A DNA stretch of 64,000 bases, from the NCBI GenBank assembly GCA_001972305.1, contig BDDD01000043.1:545717-609716 (forward strand). Direction: 5' to 3'. This DNA comes from Cephalotus follicularis (taxonomy: Eukaryota > Streptophyta > Magnoliopsida > Oxalidales > Cephalotaceae). The notes beneath the pieces are model-generated. The model searched no databases and had not been told where the DNA came from. It saw nothing but the letters and a program-made list of their open reading frames with translations. The number at the start of each line of letters is the position of its first letter. Position 1 is the first letter of the stretch. A program made the position numbers and the translations under genes. Of this stretch, positions 1 to 10,357 are shown piece by piece.

Positions 1-712
1 AAAACTGGGAATAACACTCCAAGCGTCGACGCCCAAAATTCAAGCGTCTGCGCTTTGAGGCACAAAGCGCCTGCTCTTAGTGCAAAGCCCCTGCCGGCTG
101 AGACAGTGGAGAAATGGCAATTAAAATGTGCCTAAGCGGCGACGCCCACAGACTAAGCATCAGCGCTTTAACTGGCGGTTGACTCCAGCATTTGAACGCC
201 TGCGTTTTGAGCTGTATATTCAAATTTGAGATCTCCAACGGTCACATGACCGTCGACGCTTTGAAGGAGACGGTCGACGCTTTAGTCGGCTGGAACAATT
301 TCTGACAGAGTTTTAGTGGACATTCCATTAAGGAATTTTTGCTAATGCTCTTCCAACGGATCTATGAGGCAAGAAGCTATAAATGGACGAATGTTTTGAA
401 GTAAAAGAGAGAGAACAACACAAGCAAATCATATATACAAACATCATTCAAAGAAATCTCAATCAAGGCATTCAAATCAAAAAACTCAACCAAAAAGTCC
501 TATTTTTATCTTGAGCCATTTTCTTGTTCTCACAAAATCTGAGAAAGTTGTATATTGTAAAATCCAACCTTGTGAGAGGTTTAGTCACAAACACAAACTC
601 TTTATACTTTGATTGTAATAGGGGAGTGAACCCTAGTGAATTTGGGGAGTGAACCCAAAGAGAGTTATAAGTGATTGAGGTCAATCACAAAGGTGTAACC
701 GAATAGCACCCG
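1..712 (+). mobile_element. SIRE-like copia LTR fragment (C1, probable 5' LTR)
   Basis: The stretch carries the same landmarks in the same order as the LTR at 15148: an array of GTCGAC-type motifs (about 15-290), a TATA box (TATAAAT, 378-384), a block reading AGGGGAGTGAACCC, the palindrome GTGATTGA-GG-TCAATCAC (671-688) and then CCGAATAGC. It stops after GAATAGCACC and continues directly into the LTR of another element, so its 3' end is missing; the window begins inside its 5' end. Small reading frames here are not genes. It is probably the 5' LTR of the element whose 3' LTR lies at 15148, but the internal region between them has been replaced or deleted, so this pairing is inference. Confidence 0.75.
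15..290 (+). repeat. GTCGAC-type motif array in LTR U3
   Basis: Many imperfect copies of AAGCGTCGACGCTTT and variants such as GCGTCTGCGCTTT and GGTCGACGCTTT. The array ends about 90 bp upstream of the TATA box at 378. Similar arrays occur at seven other places in the window. Confidence 0.8.
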
Positions 713-2080
713 CATTAATCTCATTATATATATATATATATAATCTCATTAAATATAATTAAAAAATAATATCTCAATTATTTTTCTCTCATTACGTGTT
801 GGAAATATTAGCCCGTATTGTGTGTAACGCTATGAGTTTACTATTACGCTGGCCGTAGGATTAAATCGTGATGCTCACAATTTATCCAATTAAATATTTA
901 TTATCTCATAAAAATATTCTCTTAGACATTTCGAATTAAAACTCTTTGAATTCTTTTCTTTCAAGATTAATTTATCAATTTAATCTCGGGCATCGTACTG
1001 GTCGACATCAACATCTAGCAATGCATAACGACCATCAGGTAATATGAATAATTTGCGAAACACTATTTACAGGTACATGCACGCATAGTCCCTCCATTGA
1101 CAATGCTCTAATTAAATCTAGGGTACGGATTATGTCAGACCCCAATAATTTAATCTTTAGCCTCGTGACTATCTTTTATTAGCCTAAATAATATTAGAGG
1201 TGCCCCTCTAATATTCAACCAATGATATCACACTCTTGATATCGTGGCTAGCCTGGCAAGGCGTTTAATCGCTAACGAAAATCATCCTAAGCATAATATT
1301 CTTTTACTAGAAGAAATGAATTCATTATTGCCAGTTCACATGCCTCCATACATAAGCGTACTATGTCCAACTAATGTCTGTATACACTTCATCGAATATG
1401 TATTTGAGCATCATCAAAACACAACACCCTATGCACAAGACATCCAGTGACGGCTCATGTCCAAAGACCACATACACTGCTGTAAAACTAGAATTCTGTC
1501 TGACATGTAAGTAAAACTCCATACAGATATTCTATCAACAGTCACCTTCAGTGAACTCGTTAAACGAGTACCCACGTAGTTGTCATAGCATCATCCATGT
1601 GAGTAAGTGTGAGATCAGTCACCCTCTGCTTACCGATCTGACAATACGTGCTGGTCTATCCGGATTGATCATGCCCTGAGTGTCAATCATATGTCCAGGA
1701 AGATTCGAAATAAAGTATACCGAGATTCCAACTCTCACATCATGATCTCATCATAAACTTGGTTCTCTAACTTTATTCCAGGACATTCATTTACAATTAA
1801 TTAAGCATGAATTAATTAAACAAACTCACAGCCATTGATAAAACATAAATATCTTTATTGCATTTATAAATCATTTATACAAGATAAAGTAAATACAAGA
1901 TAAACTTGGTTCTCTAACTTTATTCCAGGACATTGATTTACGATTAATTAAGCATGTATTAATGAAACAAACTCACAGCCATTGATAAAACATAAACATC
2001 TTTATTGAATTTATAAATCATTTATACAAGATAAAGTAAATACAAGTTCGACACTGGCTCGCAACACTTCATCTCTAACA
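713..2080 (-). mobile_element. 3' LTR of copia element C2, truncated at its outer end
   Basis: This block is a diverged direct copy of 12340-13537; over a 245 bp stretch I count about 13 differences. On the minus strand it starts TGTTAGAGATG and is preceded by the purine-rich AGTGGGAGAT, as expected for a polypurine tract before a 3' LTR. The part matching 11720 to about 12340 is absent: the LTR breaks off at about 713 against the SIRE-like LTR fragment. Inside it (about 1790-2040) a segment of about 130 bp is repeated in tandem. Confidence 0.85.
1776..2045 (-). repeat. Tandem duplication inside the C2 3' LTR
   Basis: The segment beginning AACTTGGTTCTCTAAC and running to AAGTAAATACAAG occurs twice in succession with small differences (AAACATAAATATC versus AAACATAAACATC). 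The other LTR of the same element carries one copy, so the duplication arose after insertion. Confidence 0.75.
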
Positions 2081-2096
2081 ATCTCCCACTAAGTGC
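2081..2096 (-). promoter_or_regulatory. Polypurine tract of C2
   Basis: On the minus strand CTTAGTGGGAGAT directly precedes the LTR start TGTTAGAG. This is the usual position and composition of the plus-strand primer of an LTR retrotransposon. Confidence 0.7.
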
Positions 2097-3921
2097 TAAA
2101 GCTAGTTTCCACAGTGTCTCACACCCATAGCATCAAGGTGTCTGTCAAAGACCGCCTTTGGTAGTGCCTTAGTAAGCGGGTCTGCAATGTTGTCTCCACT
2201 TGGAACTCTTTCCAATTTTATATCTCCACGATCAACGATCTCACGTATAAGGTGGAGTCGCAATGTATTCAGCTTCTGTTACTGAATCCGCAGTGGTAGG
2301 TTGCTTGGAACTCTTCCAGCTCACTGCTCCACCATTCAAGGTGAACACAAACCCCGATGTTGATTTTGAATCATCCACATCTGTCTAAAAATTAGAGTCA
2401 GTAAAACCCTCAATCTACAAACCTTTTCCTCCATACATTAAGAATAAATCCTTAGTCCTGTTAAGGTACTTGAGGATATCTTTGACAGCCTTCCAGTGAC
2501 TCTCACCTGGATCTGACTGATATCTGCTTGTAACACTTACAACATAGGCGATATCTGATCCAATGCAAAGCATAGCATACATGACACTTGCAATTGCTGA
2601 AACATATGGAATGTGCATCATCCTTTGTCTTTCTTCAGCTATCTTGGGAGACATCTGTTTAGAAAGTGAAATTCCATGACATAGAGGTAGATAACCTCTC
2701 TTGGAAATTTCCATGCTAAACCGCTTGAGCACTAGGTCAATGTACAAAGACTGCGATAATCCTATCATCCTTTTTGATCTATCTCTATAGACCTTTAATC
2801 CCAGGATGTAGGAAGCTTCTTCCAAGTCTTTCATGGAGAAAACTGTGGATAACCAGGCCTTTACGTTCGACAACATAATCACATCATTTCCTATAAGGAG
2901 TATGTTGTCAACGTATAGGACTAGAAAAGTCACTTCCCACTAACCATTTTATACACACATGGTGCATCTCAATTATTAATGAAATCAAACTCTTTGATTG
3001 TCTCATCGAATCGGATGTTCCAACTTCTCGAAGCTTGCTTCAGTCCATAAATGGACTTCTGAAGTTTGCACACTTTCTGGTCCTCACCAGTGGATATGAA
3101 ACCCTCAGGTTGAGTCATATATATGTCTTCATCAATGTTTCCATTAAGAAAAGCAGTTTTCACATCTCATAGTTAAAATGTGCAGCTATAACAAGTAAAA
3201 TCCGAATGGATTTAAGCATGGCTACGGGAGAGAAAGTTTTCTCATAATCAATCCTTTCCCATTGGTTGTAACCTTTGGCTACGAGCCTAGTTTTTAAGGT
3301 CTTCACCTTTCCATCATCTCCAGTCTTCCTTTTGAAAATCCAAATGCAACCTAAGGGTTTAACCCCTTCGGGTGCATCCACTAGATCCCAAACTTTATTG
3401 GAGTACATGGATTCTATTTTGGAATTCATGGCATTGAGCCACTTCTCCGAGTCCATATCGCATATGGCTTCTTTGTAGCTTATCGGATCATCATTCATGA
3501 AATTTACCTCTTTTGTACCTTCAATGAGAATACTACCATAGTATCTCTCAGGTTCCCTGGGTAATCTGGTAGTTCTATACAGAGGTTGTGTATCTGTGGT
3601 AGCGGACATTTCAGGAACATCAATTTGAACGGGATTGGATAGGCCCTCAACTTGTGGTTCTTTAGATCGTTCATCTAATTCTATCATACTCCCACTACTG
3701 TCTTCCAACAGAAAGTCCTTCTCAAGAAAAGTAGCATGCCTGGCTACAAACACTTTGTTATCATGTGGATAATAGAAGTAATATCCTCGTGTTTCTTCAG
3801 GATATCCCACAAGTTTACATTTTATAGACCTAGATTCCAATTTATCTGTTGTTGCCTGCTTAACATATGCAGAGAATCCCCATATCCTTAGATAACTAAG
3901 ATTGGGTTTCTTCCATTCCAT
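2097..3921 (-). pseudogene. C2 integrase C-terminus, reverse transcriptase and RNase H (broken)
   Basis: Read on the minus strand this covers the end of integrase (SYLRIWGFSAYVK, LVGYPEETRGYYFY), the copia reverse transcriptase start (VWDLVDAPEGVKPLGCIW, TRLVAKGYNQ), then FLNGNIDEDIYMTQPEGF and IYGLKQASRSWN, the catalytic box, and an RNase H remnant with [20 protein letters not shown] and TEAEYIA. Frame changes or stops separate the pieces near 3160, 2950 and 2412. The catalytic YVDD box reads YVDN (about 2907), a single G-to-A change of a metal-binding aspartate. The reading ends a few bases before the polypurine tract, as in an intact copia pol. It is therefore a dead copy of a Ty1/copia pol gene. 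I do not assign the clade with confidence; it is not SIRE. Confidence 0.9.
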
Positions 3922-4812
3922 ATCTCATATGGGTCGTGGGAGCAGATTTTGTTGGAGTCCTGTTCAATAAAAGAACAGCAGTGTCTAAAGCATAACCCCA
4001 GAAAGACTGTGGAAGTTCAGCATCACTCATCATGCTACGCACCATGTCAAGCAAGGTAAGATTTCTCCTTTCAGATACACCATTATGCTTTGGTGTTCCC
4101 GGAGGGGTCCATTGAGAGATAATCCCATTATCTCTGAGATAAGTTAAAAATTCGGTGGAGAAATACTCGCCACCTCGATCTGATCGAAGAGTTTTCAGAC
4201 TTTTAACAGTTTGTTTCTCTACTCCATGTCTGAATTCTTTGAACTTTTCAAAGGCTTCATATTTGTGCCGCATAAGGTACAAATAACCGAAACGAGAATG
4301 ATCATCCGTAAAGGTTATGAAGTAGGAATATCCACCTCTGGCATCAACTGTCATTGATCCACATACATCAGTATGTACTAGACCTAGCAGGTCCTTTCCC
4401 CTTTCCCAGTGAAGGGATATTTGTCCATTTTACCTTTAAGACAGGGTCCACAAGTTGGAAGCGGTTGATACATTGAAAAATCAAAGTATCCATCCGAGAT
4501 CAACCTGTGGACTCTTTTCTCACTTATATGACCAAGTCTGCAATGCCATAGGTAAGATTGATTAACTTCATCTCTCTTTCTTTTATTGTCTTTTTGCATA
4601 TTGAAAACAGTCTCATGTTTACTCAATATATATAATCCACCATGAAGGAAACATTTTGCATAAATCATATTATTAAATAAAATATAACAACACTTGTCTT
4701 TAAAAATAATATGAAAACCTTCAGCATCTAATGTTGTAATAGAAATAATATTACGCAAAATGAGAGGTGAATAAACACAATGTTTGAGTTCTAAACTTTG
4801 GCCCGAAGGCAA
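3896..4812 (-). pseudogene. C2 GAG-preintegrase and integrase core (frameshifted)
   Basis: The first part (4812 down to about 4390) has the zinc-binding region expected before copia integrase: LWHCRLGHISEKR and CGPCLKGKM. After a frame break near 4385 the core follows: LVHTDVCG with the first catalytic aspartate, FTDDHSRFGYLYL, LRSDRGGEYF with the second, and PKHNGVSERRN with the glutamate. The catalytic D, D and E all appear to be present, so the defect here is the frameshift rather than the active site. The product would process and insert the cDNA ends. It overlaps the reverse transcriptase segment by a few bases because of another frame change near 3900. Confidence 0.88.
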
Positions 4813-4993
4813 AAAAAATATAAATTGATCCTATAGCTATGGCTTCAACACCGGAACCATCCGCAAGCCATAGATCTCCCTTACCCTTCCCAAGGTTTCT
4901 TCTATCCGTGAGGGCCTGTAAATTAGAACATATGTGAGTACCACACCCGTTGTCTAAAATCCAGGAAGATGAATCAGAAATATTCATATTCAC
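4751..4993 (-). pseudogene. C2 aspartic protease (altered active site)
   Basis: The segment reads SSWILDNGCGTHICSNLQ followed by DLWLADGSGVEAIAIGS, the layout of the copia protease between the gag zinc knuckle and the GAG-preintegrase region. The active-site triad is normally DTG or DSG; here it is DNG, which would be expected to abolish activity. The 3' part runs into a frame break near 4800. The role in a working element is cleavage of the gag-pol polyprotein. Confidence 0.82.
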
Positions 4994-5045
4994 CTTTCAA
5001 TAAGTCAAATAGGGCATACATTTGCCAATTGATCTAAGGAATGTC

Positions 5046-5912
5046 ACACAGTTCCTTTTCCAATGTCATGGCTTCCCAAAGTGGAAGCACGGTCCCTTAG
5101 CAGGAGCTTCTGAGGCAGACTCCTCAGCAGGTGCAACTCTTGCGATAGTGTCCGGCGCAGCAACAACTTGTTGGTTTTTCTGATTATGTGGTCTGGTTTT
5201 CGCTGGTTTGAAAGATGCCGATCGTGGTGGTATCGTCCCATTTTTAATCTTCCCCTTCTCAAGGTTGGACTTACCCTTCCTCTTGGGCCTACGGGATTGC
5301 CCTACCATCATGACTGGCGCCTTGCCCTTATTCATGTTCACTTTGGATTCCCTCAGCATGTTTAGAAGATCAGACAGAGTAGCTGATATCCTATTCATGT
5401 TAAAATTGGTGATGAAACCAGAGAAGGTGGAAGTGAATGAAGGATCAGATCTGTGCTTAATTCAGCATCCTCAATGATGCCAAGAGCAGCAAGACGTTCA
5501 ATCGCATTGATCATCTTAAGCACATGATCATTAACAGAAGATCCTTCAGCCATTTTAGTGCCATACAACTCAACAGTGAGCTGGAACCGAGCATTCCTAC
5601 TAGTCTCTCCGTATAACTTGCGGAGATATAGGAGAATTTCCCTAGAGTCTCGCATCGATTCATGCTGGACTTGTAGGGCATTGCTCATTGATGCCATTAG
5701 ATAGCTTCTGACTTTCTTTTCATCAGCCACCCATTTCTTATAAATGACATGATCTTCGGTTGAGGCATCTTCAGCAGGCAGTGCTGGCATAGTGGCCTCT
5801 AGGACATAATCTATGTCCTCGGAATTCAAAACTATTTTGACATTCCGTAGCCAGTTCACATAATTTGGACCTGTCAACTGATTCTTCTCAAGAATTACAG
5901 TGAGGGGTCATT
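5046..5912 (-). pseudogene. C2 gag (broken)
   Basis: The likely start is an ATG at about 5912, followed within two codons by a one-base insertion; the reading then becomes LTVILEKNQLTGPNYVNW, the typical N-terminus of a plant copia gag. Conserved gag sequence follows (YLRKLYGE, RFQLTVELYGTKMAEGSSV, HVLKMINAIERLAALG). A frame change near 5395-5480 leads into a basic linker and the zinc knuckle at about 5055-5090. The knuckle reads CFHFGKP-stop-HWKRNC, so the second cysteine is replaced by phenylalanine and the central glycine codon is a stop. The protein would form the nucleocapsid shell and bind element RNA. Four structured repeats lie just upstream in the leader. Confidence 0.87.
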
Positions 5913-6122
5913 GTGATTTCTGCAGATATAAAATAAAGACAATATTCAGATAAATTTAATTTAAATGTTTATAACCATAAAGATTTGGTCTTTAATCTTT
6001 TAGGTGTTTTTCCTCTCAGGTTCCCACTATTTTACGCGAATCCCATAACTCTCAACTATTATGGGAGACGATAAATAATAATCCATGTCTCATGAGCTCA
6101 TTTTTGAGTGGGGATCAGTGTC

Positions 6123-6476
6123 CTACAACATATTCAGTATAACCTTGACGGGGGTCAAAACGCTATACTGAATCTTGTAGTTAGGAAAACTCTTGCCAAC
6201 CATACAATAGCATGATTCTCGATCATCGCTTTTGTCTCTAGTCTACACATGACCTTGACGGGGGCTAAAATGTCATATGTATTCTAGTCAAGTTTAACCT
6301 ACCATTAAACACACGATGAATCAATGAATGTAAATCTTGACGGAGGCCAAAACATTCACATTCATAATTTATATGCATGTACATCTCATGTTCAACTTAT
6401 ATAGATGTTACCAAAAAAGGTAAGCCTTGAAGAGGGGCCAAAACACTCACAATTTCCAAAAGCATCTATATCAGTT
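6123..6476 (-). repeat. Four stem-loops with a shared CTTGACGGGGGYCAAAA apical motif in the C2 leader
   Basis: Four units lie about 90-100 bp apart, upstream of gag on the transcript strand. Each has the motif (plus strand) TTGACGGGGGTCAA or a variant, flanked by inverted arms. Unit 1: CTACAA/TTGTAG plus ATTCAGTATA/TATACTGAAT (6123-6180), all paired. Unit 2: 16-base arms at 6238-6253 and 6272-6287, 13 of 16 paired. Unit 3: ATGAATGTAAAT/ATTCACATTCAT (6324-6335, 6354-6365), 11 of 12. Unit 4: AACTTATATAGATG/CATCTATATCAGTT (6394-6407, 6463-6476), 13 of 14. The arm sequences differ between units while pairing is kept. A role in RNA packaging, dimer formation or translation is conjecture. Confidence 0.75.
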
Positions 6477-6690
6477 GTAATGGCAGAAGGCAACGACCGA
6501 ACACTCTCTTGTGCCCGTTTCTCTTTAACTTGATATCATGGTATAATTGAGGAATGATAATATAAGTCTCATTATTATTATTGTTATTATTATTATTAGC
6601 CAACCCTTTATTAATCAAATTACAGGTAGATGGCATATTATGGAGAGGCCGTTGGAACCTCAAGAGCAAAATTTAGACATGCATCACATA
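6477..6690. other. C2 leader remainder with AT-rich simple repeat
   Basis: Contains an ATT-type microsatellite (about 6570-6600) and GAGGTTCCAACGGCCTCTCC, probably C2 leader sequence. The junction with the C3 fragment is near 6685, where similarity to the aORF ends. Confidence 0.4.
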
Positions 6691-7509
6691 CATTTTCCTT
6701 TCCCAAGCTTGTCAGCACTTTGAAGAGGATGGTGTACTTCTCCAGTAAGGTCGATATTGAAAAAGTGGAGAATCTTGGTTATTATATTGCTATAACCTAA
6801 TCTCGCATTCTCTCGGTCGTGAATCGAATGCATATGATTGAGCATCAGGGAGAGAACATTTATTTTTTGCCCGGTGATCAAGTGACATAGTGTAGGCTTC
6901 CATGTGGGTCACCTCATCGAACCCACCGGCTTTTGGAAAAATGTGCGTACATACCGCACGGTGTAGGAATCTATAGTGCAAATGGAGGTTCTTAGTATAC
7001 ATTCGCTGAACATGATCAGCGTTTTCACCAAATAACACACGCACACAGTCTTGTCGGTCAAAATCTGGACTAGTCACCCAAGTCCGTTGGTTCCAACCCC
7101 TAGCACCAACGTTCGGTATATTCAAGATAGTGTTTAGTCTACTTAAGTCCAAGTCAATAGTTTTATTTTTGACCTTAGTGGTTAAACTATCCATAGAGCT
7201 ACCTAGTATGTGCACATAGAATTCTTTCATAAGTTCAGGATAACTAGGCAAATTTAGAGAGAAAAATGGTTCTAAACCTTAAACCCTAATCCATTCAACA
7301 ATGGGAAACCCTTCACTAATACAAAAATAAAAGTCTAAGACTTTGCCTACAAGTATTTTTCTATTGAAATAAGCCTCAGGGTACCTAGGAAGAGATGGAA
7401 TAACCTCTGGAGTGGCAGATTGAGTGGCTATCCCCTTGCCCTTTTGCCCAGCTAATTTCTTCCTTGCCTTGGAGCCTTGTCCTTCCTCAACATTCTTAGT
7501 TCTAGGCAT
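6684..7509 (-). pseudogene. C3 additional ORF downstream of pol (SIRE-like aORF)
   Basis: Starts MPRTKNVEEGQGSKARKK, a basic N-terminus, then RYPEAYFNRKILVGKVLDFY, FPIVEW, a TAA stop where the sister copy at 13620 has CAA, then YPELMKEFYVHIL, a central region with RFLHRAVCTHIFPK, and finally NIITKILHFFNIDLTGEVHH and SADKLGK. Similarity to the plus-strand copy ends at SADKLGK; the acidic C-terminus is missing, so the element is cut at about 6685. Extra ORFs after pol are typical of the SIRE/Maximus lineage. The sequence resembles the family often labelled putative plant transposon protein; its function is unknown, and an envelope-like role has been proposed for SIRE ORFs only by position. Frame changes occur near 6790-6880. 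Confidence 0.75.
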
Positions 7510-7619
7510 GATTGAAGTTGTATGAAGGTCAATCTGAGTTTTTCGAGTGATTTTCGTCAAGAAATCGCCGGAGATCGAATGTTTAGAAATTAGGGTTTGT
7601 ATATTGTGCGTAGAAAGGC

Positions 7620-7790
7620 GTGGCAGAGGGCGCTTTCTAACTTAAAATGCGATTAAAGCGTCGACGGAATGGGGTTAAGCGTCAGCGCTTAGACCAATTT
7701 CCATAATTTCGAACCCTAATTTTGCCTTAAAGCGCTGACGCTTTAAAAGCAACAGTCGGCGCTTTGCTTTATTTTTCTGCAGATTTTTCG
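7620..7790 (-). repeat. GTCGAC-type motif array between C3 pol and aORF
   Basis: Copies such as TTAAAGCGTCGACGG, AAGCGTCAGCGCTTAG and AAAGCGCTGACGCTTTAAA lie about 110-280 bp upstream of the aORF ATG, in an internal position rather than in an LTR. Confidence 0.75.
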
Positions 7791-7887
7791 TAAAATGCGC
7801 GAGAATGAATGCAAATGATGCATAAATGAGAAAACAAGCATTTTGAGCAAGCATACATATTCATGACAATCATAGAAACATGTTAAT

Positions 7888-9295
7888 TTACTCAATTTCA
7901 CACAAACCTAATTCCAATCTAAATTTTGAAAAGGTTTGTTCATCTAATGGTTTGGTGAATATGTCCGCGACTTGTTCTTGGGTCGGGACGAAGACTAATT
8001 CGACATCACCCTTTTCAATGTGATCTTTTATGAAGTGATATCTAATGTCGATGTGCTTAGTTCTAGAGTGATGAATGGGGTTTTTCCCTAAGCATATTGC
8101 ACTAATGTTATCACACCTAATTGACACTTTTACAAAGTTAAACCCATAGTCAAGGAGTTGTTGCTTCATCCACATGATTTGAGCACAACAATTGCCTGCG
8201 GCAATATATTCGGCTTCGGTAGTCGAAAGTGCTACCGAATTTTGTTTCTTGCTAAACCAAGAAATGAGCATATTGCCCAAAAATTGATATGTGCCACTTG
8301 TGCTCTTTCTATCCACTTTATATCCTCCGAAATCGGCATCGGAGTAAGTGTGTAGGTCAAAAGATGATTTCCTAGGATACCATAGTCCTAAGGACGGTGT
8401 ATATGCTAAATATTTAAAGATGCGTTTTACGGCATGCAAATGGGATTCTTTTGGACATGCTTGAAATCTAGCATACAAGCATACACTAAACAAGATATCC
8501 GGCCTACTTGCCGTTAAATAAAGCAACGATCCTATCATACTTCTATACAATTTTTGATCGATGGACTTACCTTGCTCATCCTTATCAAGCTTTGTAGTTG
8601 TGCTCATGGGTGTCTTGCTCTTTTTGGCATTCTCCATCCCGAATCTTTTGAGTAAGTCCTTGACATACTTTGATTGGTTGATGAAGATACCATCCTCCAA
8701 TTGTTTGACTTGAAGTCCAAGGAAGTAGTTGAGCTCACCCATCATGCTCATTTCGAATTCTAGCTGCATGATCTTAGCAAAACTCTTGCACAAGTTTTTG
8801 TTAGTAGAACCAAAAATAATATCATCTACATATACTTGAACAATTAAAATTTCATCATTAACAGTTTTTGTAAAGAGGGTAATATCAATAGTGCCTCTCT
8901 TAAAATCATTTTCAAGTAGATATCCACTTAGCTTTTCATACCGAACTCTTGGAGCTTGTTTCAAGCCATATAAAGCCTTTGAAAGCTTAAAAACATGGTC
9001 GAGAAAATGAGGGTTTTCAAACCCGAGAGGTTGTTCCACATACACTTCCTCCTTTATTAACCCATTTAAAAAAGCACTTTTTACATCCATTTGAAAAAGA
9101 GTAAAATCCTTAAAAGAATCATATGCAAGTAACATGCGTATAGATTTTAATCTAGCTACGGGTGCATATGACTCATCAAAGTAGATTCCCTCTTCTTGGG
9201 AATATCCCTTAGCAACTAATCTAGCCTTGTTCCTAATTACTATACCTCGGTCATCTACCTTGTTCCTATAAACCCATTTTCTTCCTATTATGTTT
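7888..9295 (-). pseudogene. C3 reverse transcriptase and RNase H (SIRE-like copia)
   Basis: The longest intact stretch is 415 codons (9135 to 7888). It has [21 protein letters not shown], the intact catalytic box [25 protein letters not shown], then [18 protein letters not shown], and a complete RNase H with [31 protein letters not shown] and [11 protein letters not shown]. The end DIFTKPLDE is the usual C-terminus of copia pol. Upstream, the region [13 protein letters not shown] to LARLKSIRM is interrupted by a stop near 9295. The wording matches the SIRE lineage of Ty1/copia. The enzyme domains look preserved here, but the 5' part of the element is deleted, so this copy cannot be autonomous. 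Confidence 0.92.
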
Positions 9296-10357
9296 TAGTT
9301 ACTAGGTCTAGGTACTAGGTTCCATACTTTACTCCTTTCAAATTGATTCAATTCTTCTTGCATGGCATTAATCCAATTTTCATCCTTTTCGGCCTCATTT
9401 ATATTTTTAGGCTCAATTTGAGATAAAAAAGCAATATAATTGTGATTAATGGTAGATCTAGTGGATACACCTAATCTAGGATTACCTATTATAGCTTCAT
9501 GAGGATGTCCTCTTACCACCTTCAAGGTTTTGTCATGAAGAGCCTCTTGATAGCTTTCTTGAGGGGTCTCTCCTTCAGTAGACTCCTCCCTTTTTGCTTC
9601 ATCTAGATTAATCTTGCTAACACCATTTTCAATGAAATCTACATAATCATTAACAATAACTTCTTTTGGAAGTTTAGGGTTAGATTCATCAAATATAACA
9701 TGCATGGATTCTTCAACAAGTAAGGTTCTTTTATTAAAGCATCTATAAGCCCTACTATGAGAAGAATAACCAAGAAAAATACCTTCATCGACTTTGGAGT
9801 CGAATTTTCCAAGATGCTCTTTTCCATTATTGTGGATAAAGCATTTGCATCCGAAGGTATGAAAATAACTAATGTTTGGCTTTCTCCCCCTTCATAACTC
9901 ATATGGAGTCTTTTTGAGAATTGGCCTAATTGATATGCGATTTAGAATATAACATGAAGTATTTATTGCTTCTGCCCAAAAATATTTTGGTAAATTATTT
10001 TCATTTAAAAGTGTTCTACACATTTCTTGTAATATTCTATTCTTCCTTTCAACAACCCCATTTTGTTGAGGTGTTCTAGGAATGGAGAACTCATGTATAA
10101 AACCATTTTCATTACAAAAGTTTTCAAACAAATGGTTTTCAAATTCTTTTCCATGATCACTTCTAATTTTAGAAATCGAAGTGTCTTTTTCATTTTGAAC
10201 GGTTTTGCAAAAGCTTGAAAATTCTTTAAAAGATTCACTTTTGTGGGCTAGGAAAATAGTCCATGTATATCTTGAGTAATCGTCTACTATGACCATGGCA
10301 TATGATTTTCCTCCTAGGCTTCTAACATCTATTGGTCCAATTAAGTCTAGATGTGGG
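9295..10357 (-). pseudogene. C3 integrase (N-terminus deleted)
   Basis: Begins abruptly at HLDLIGPIDVRSLGGK, in the middle of the integrase core, so the zinc-binding part and everything upstream (gag, protease) are absent. The catalytic residues are visible: first aspartate in HLDLIGP, second in IRSDHGKEFEN, glutamate in PQQNGVVERKN. After KTPYEL a frame change near 9892 leads into NISYFHTFGCKCF, LGYSSHSRAYRCFNKRT and an acidic linker (INLDEAKREESTEGE), then WINAMQEELNQFERSKVW, the entry to reverse transcriptase. The upstream neighbour is a truncated LTR joined directly to the coding sequence. Confidence 0.88.
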
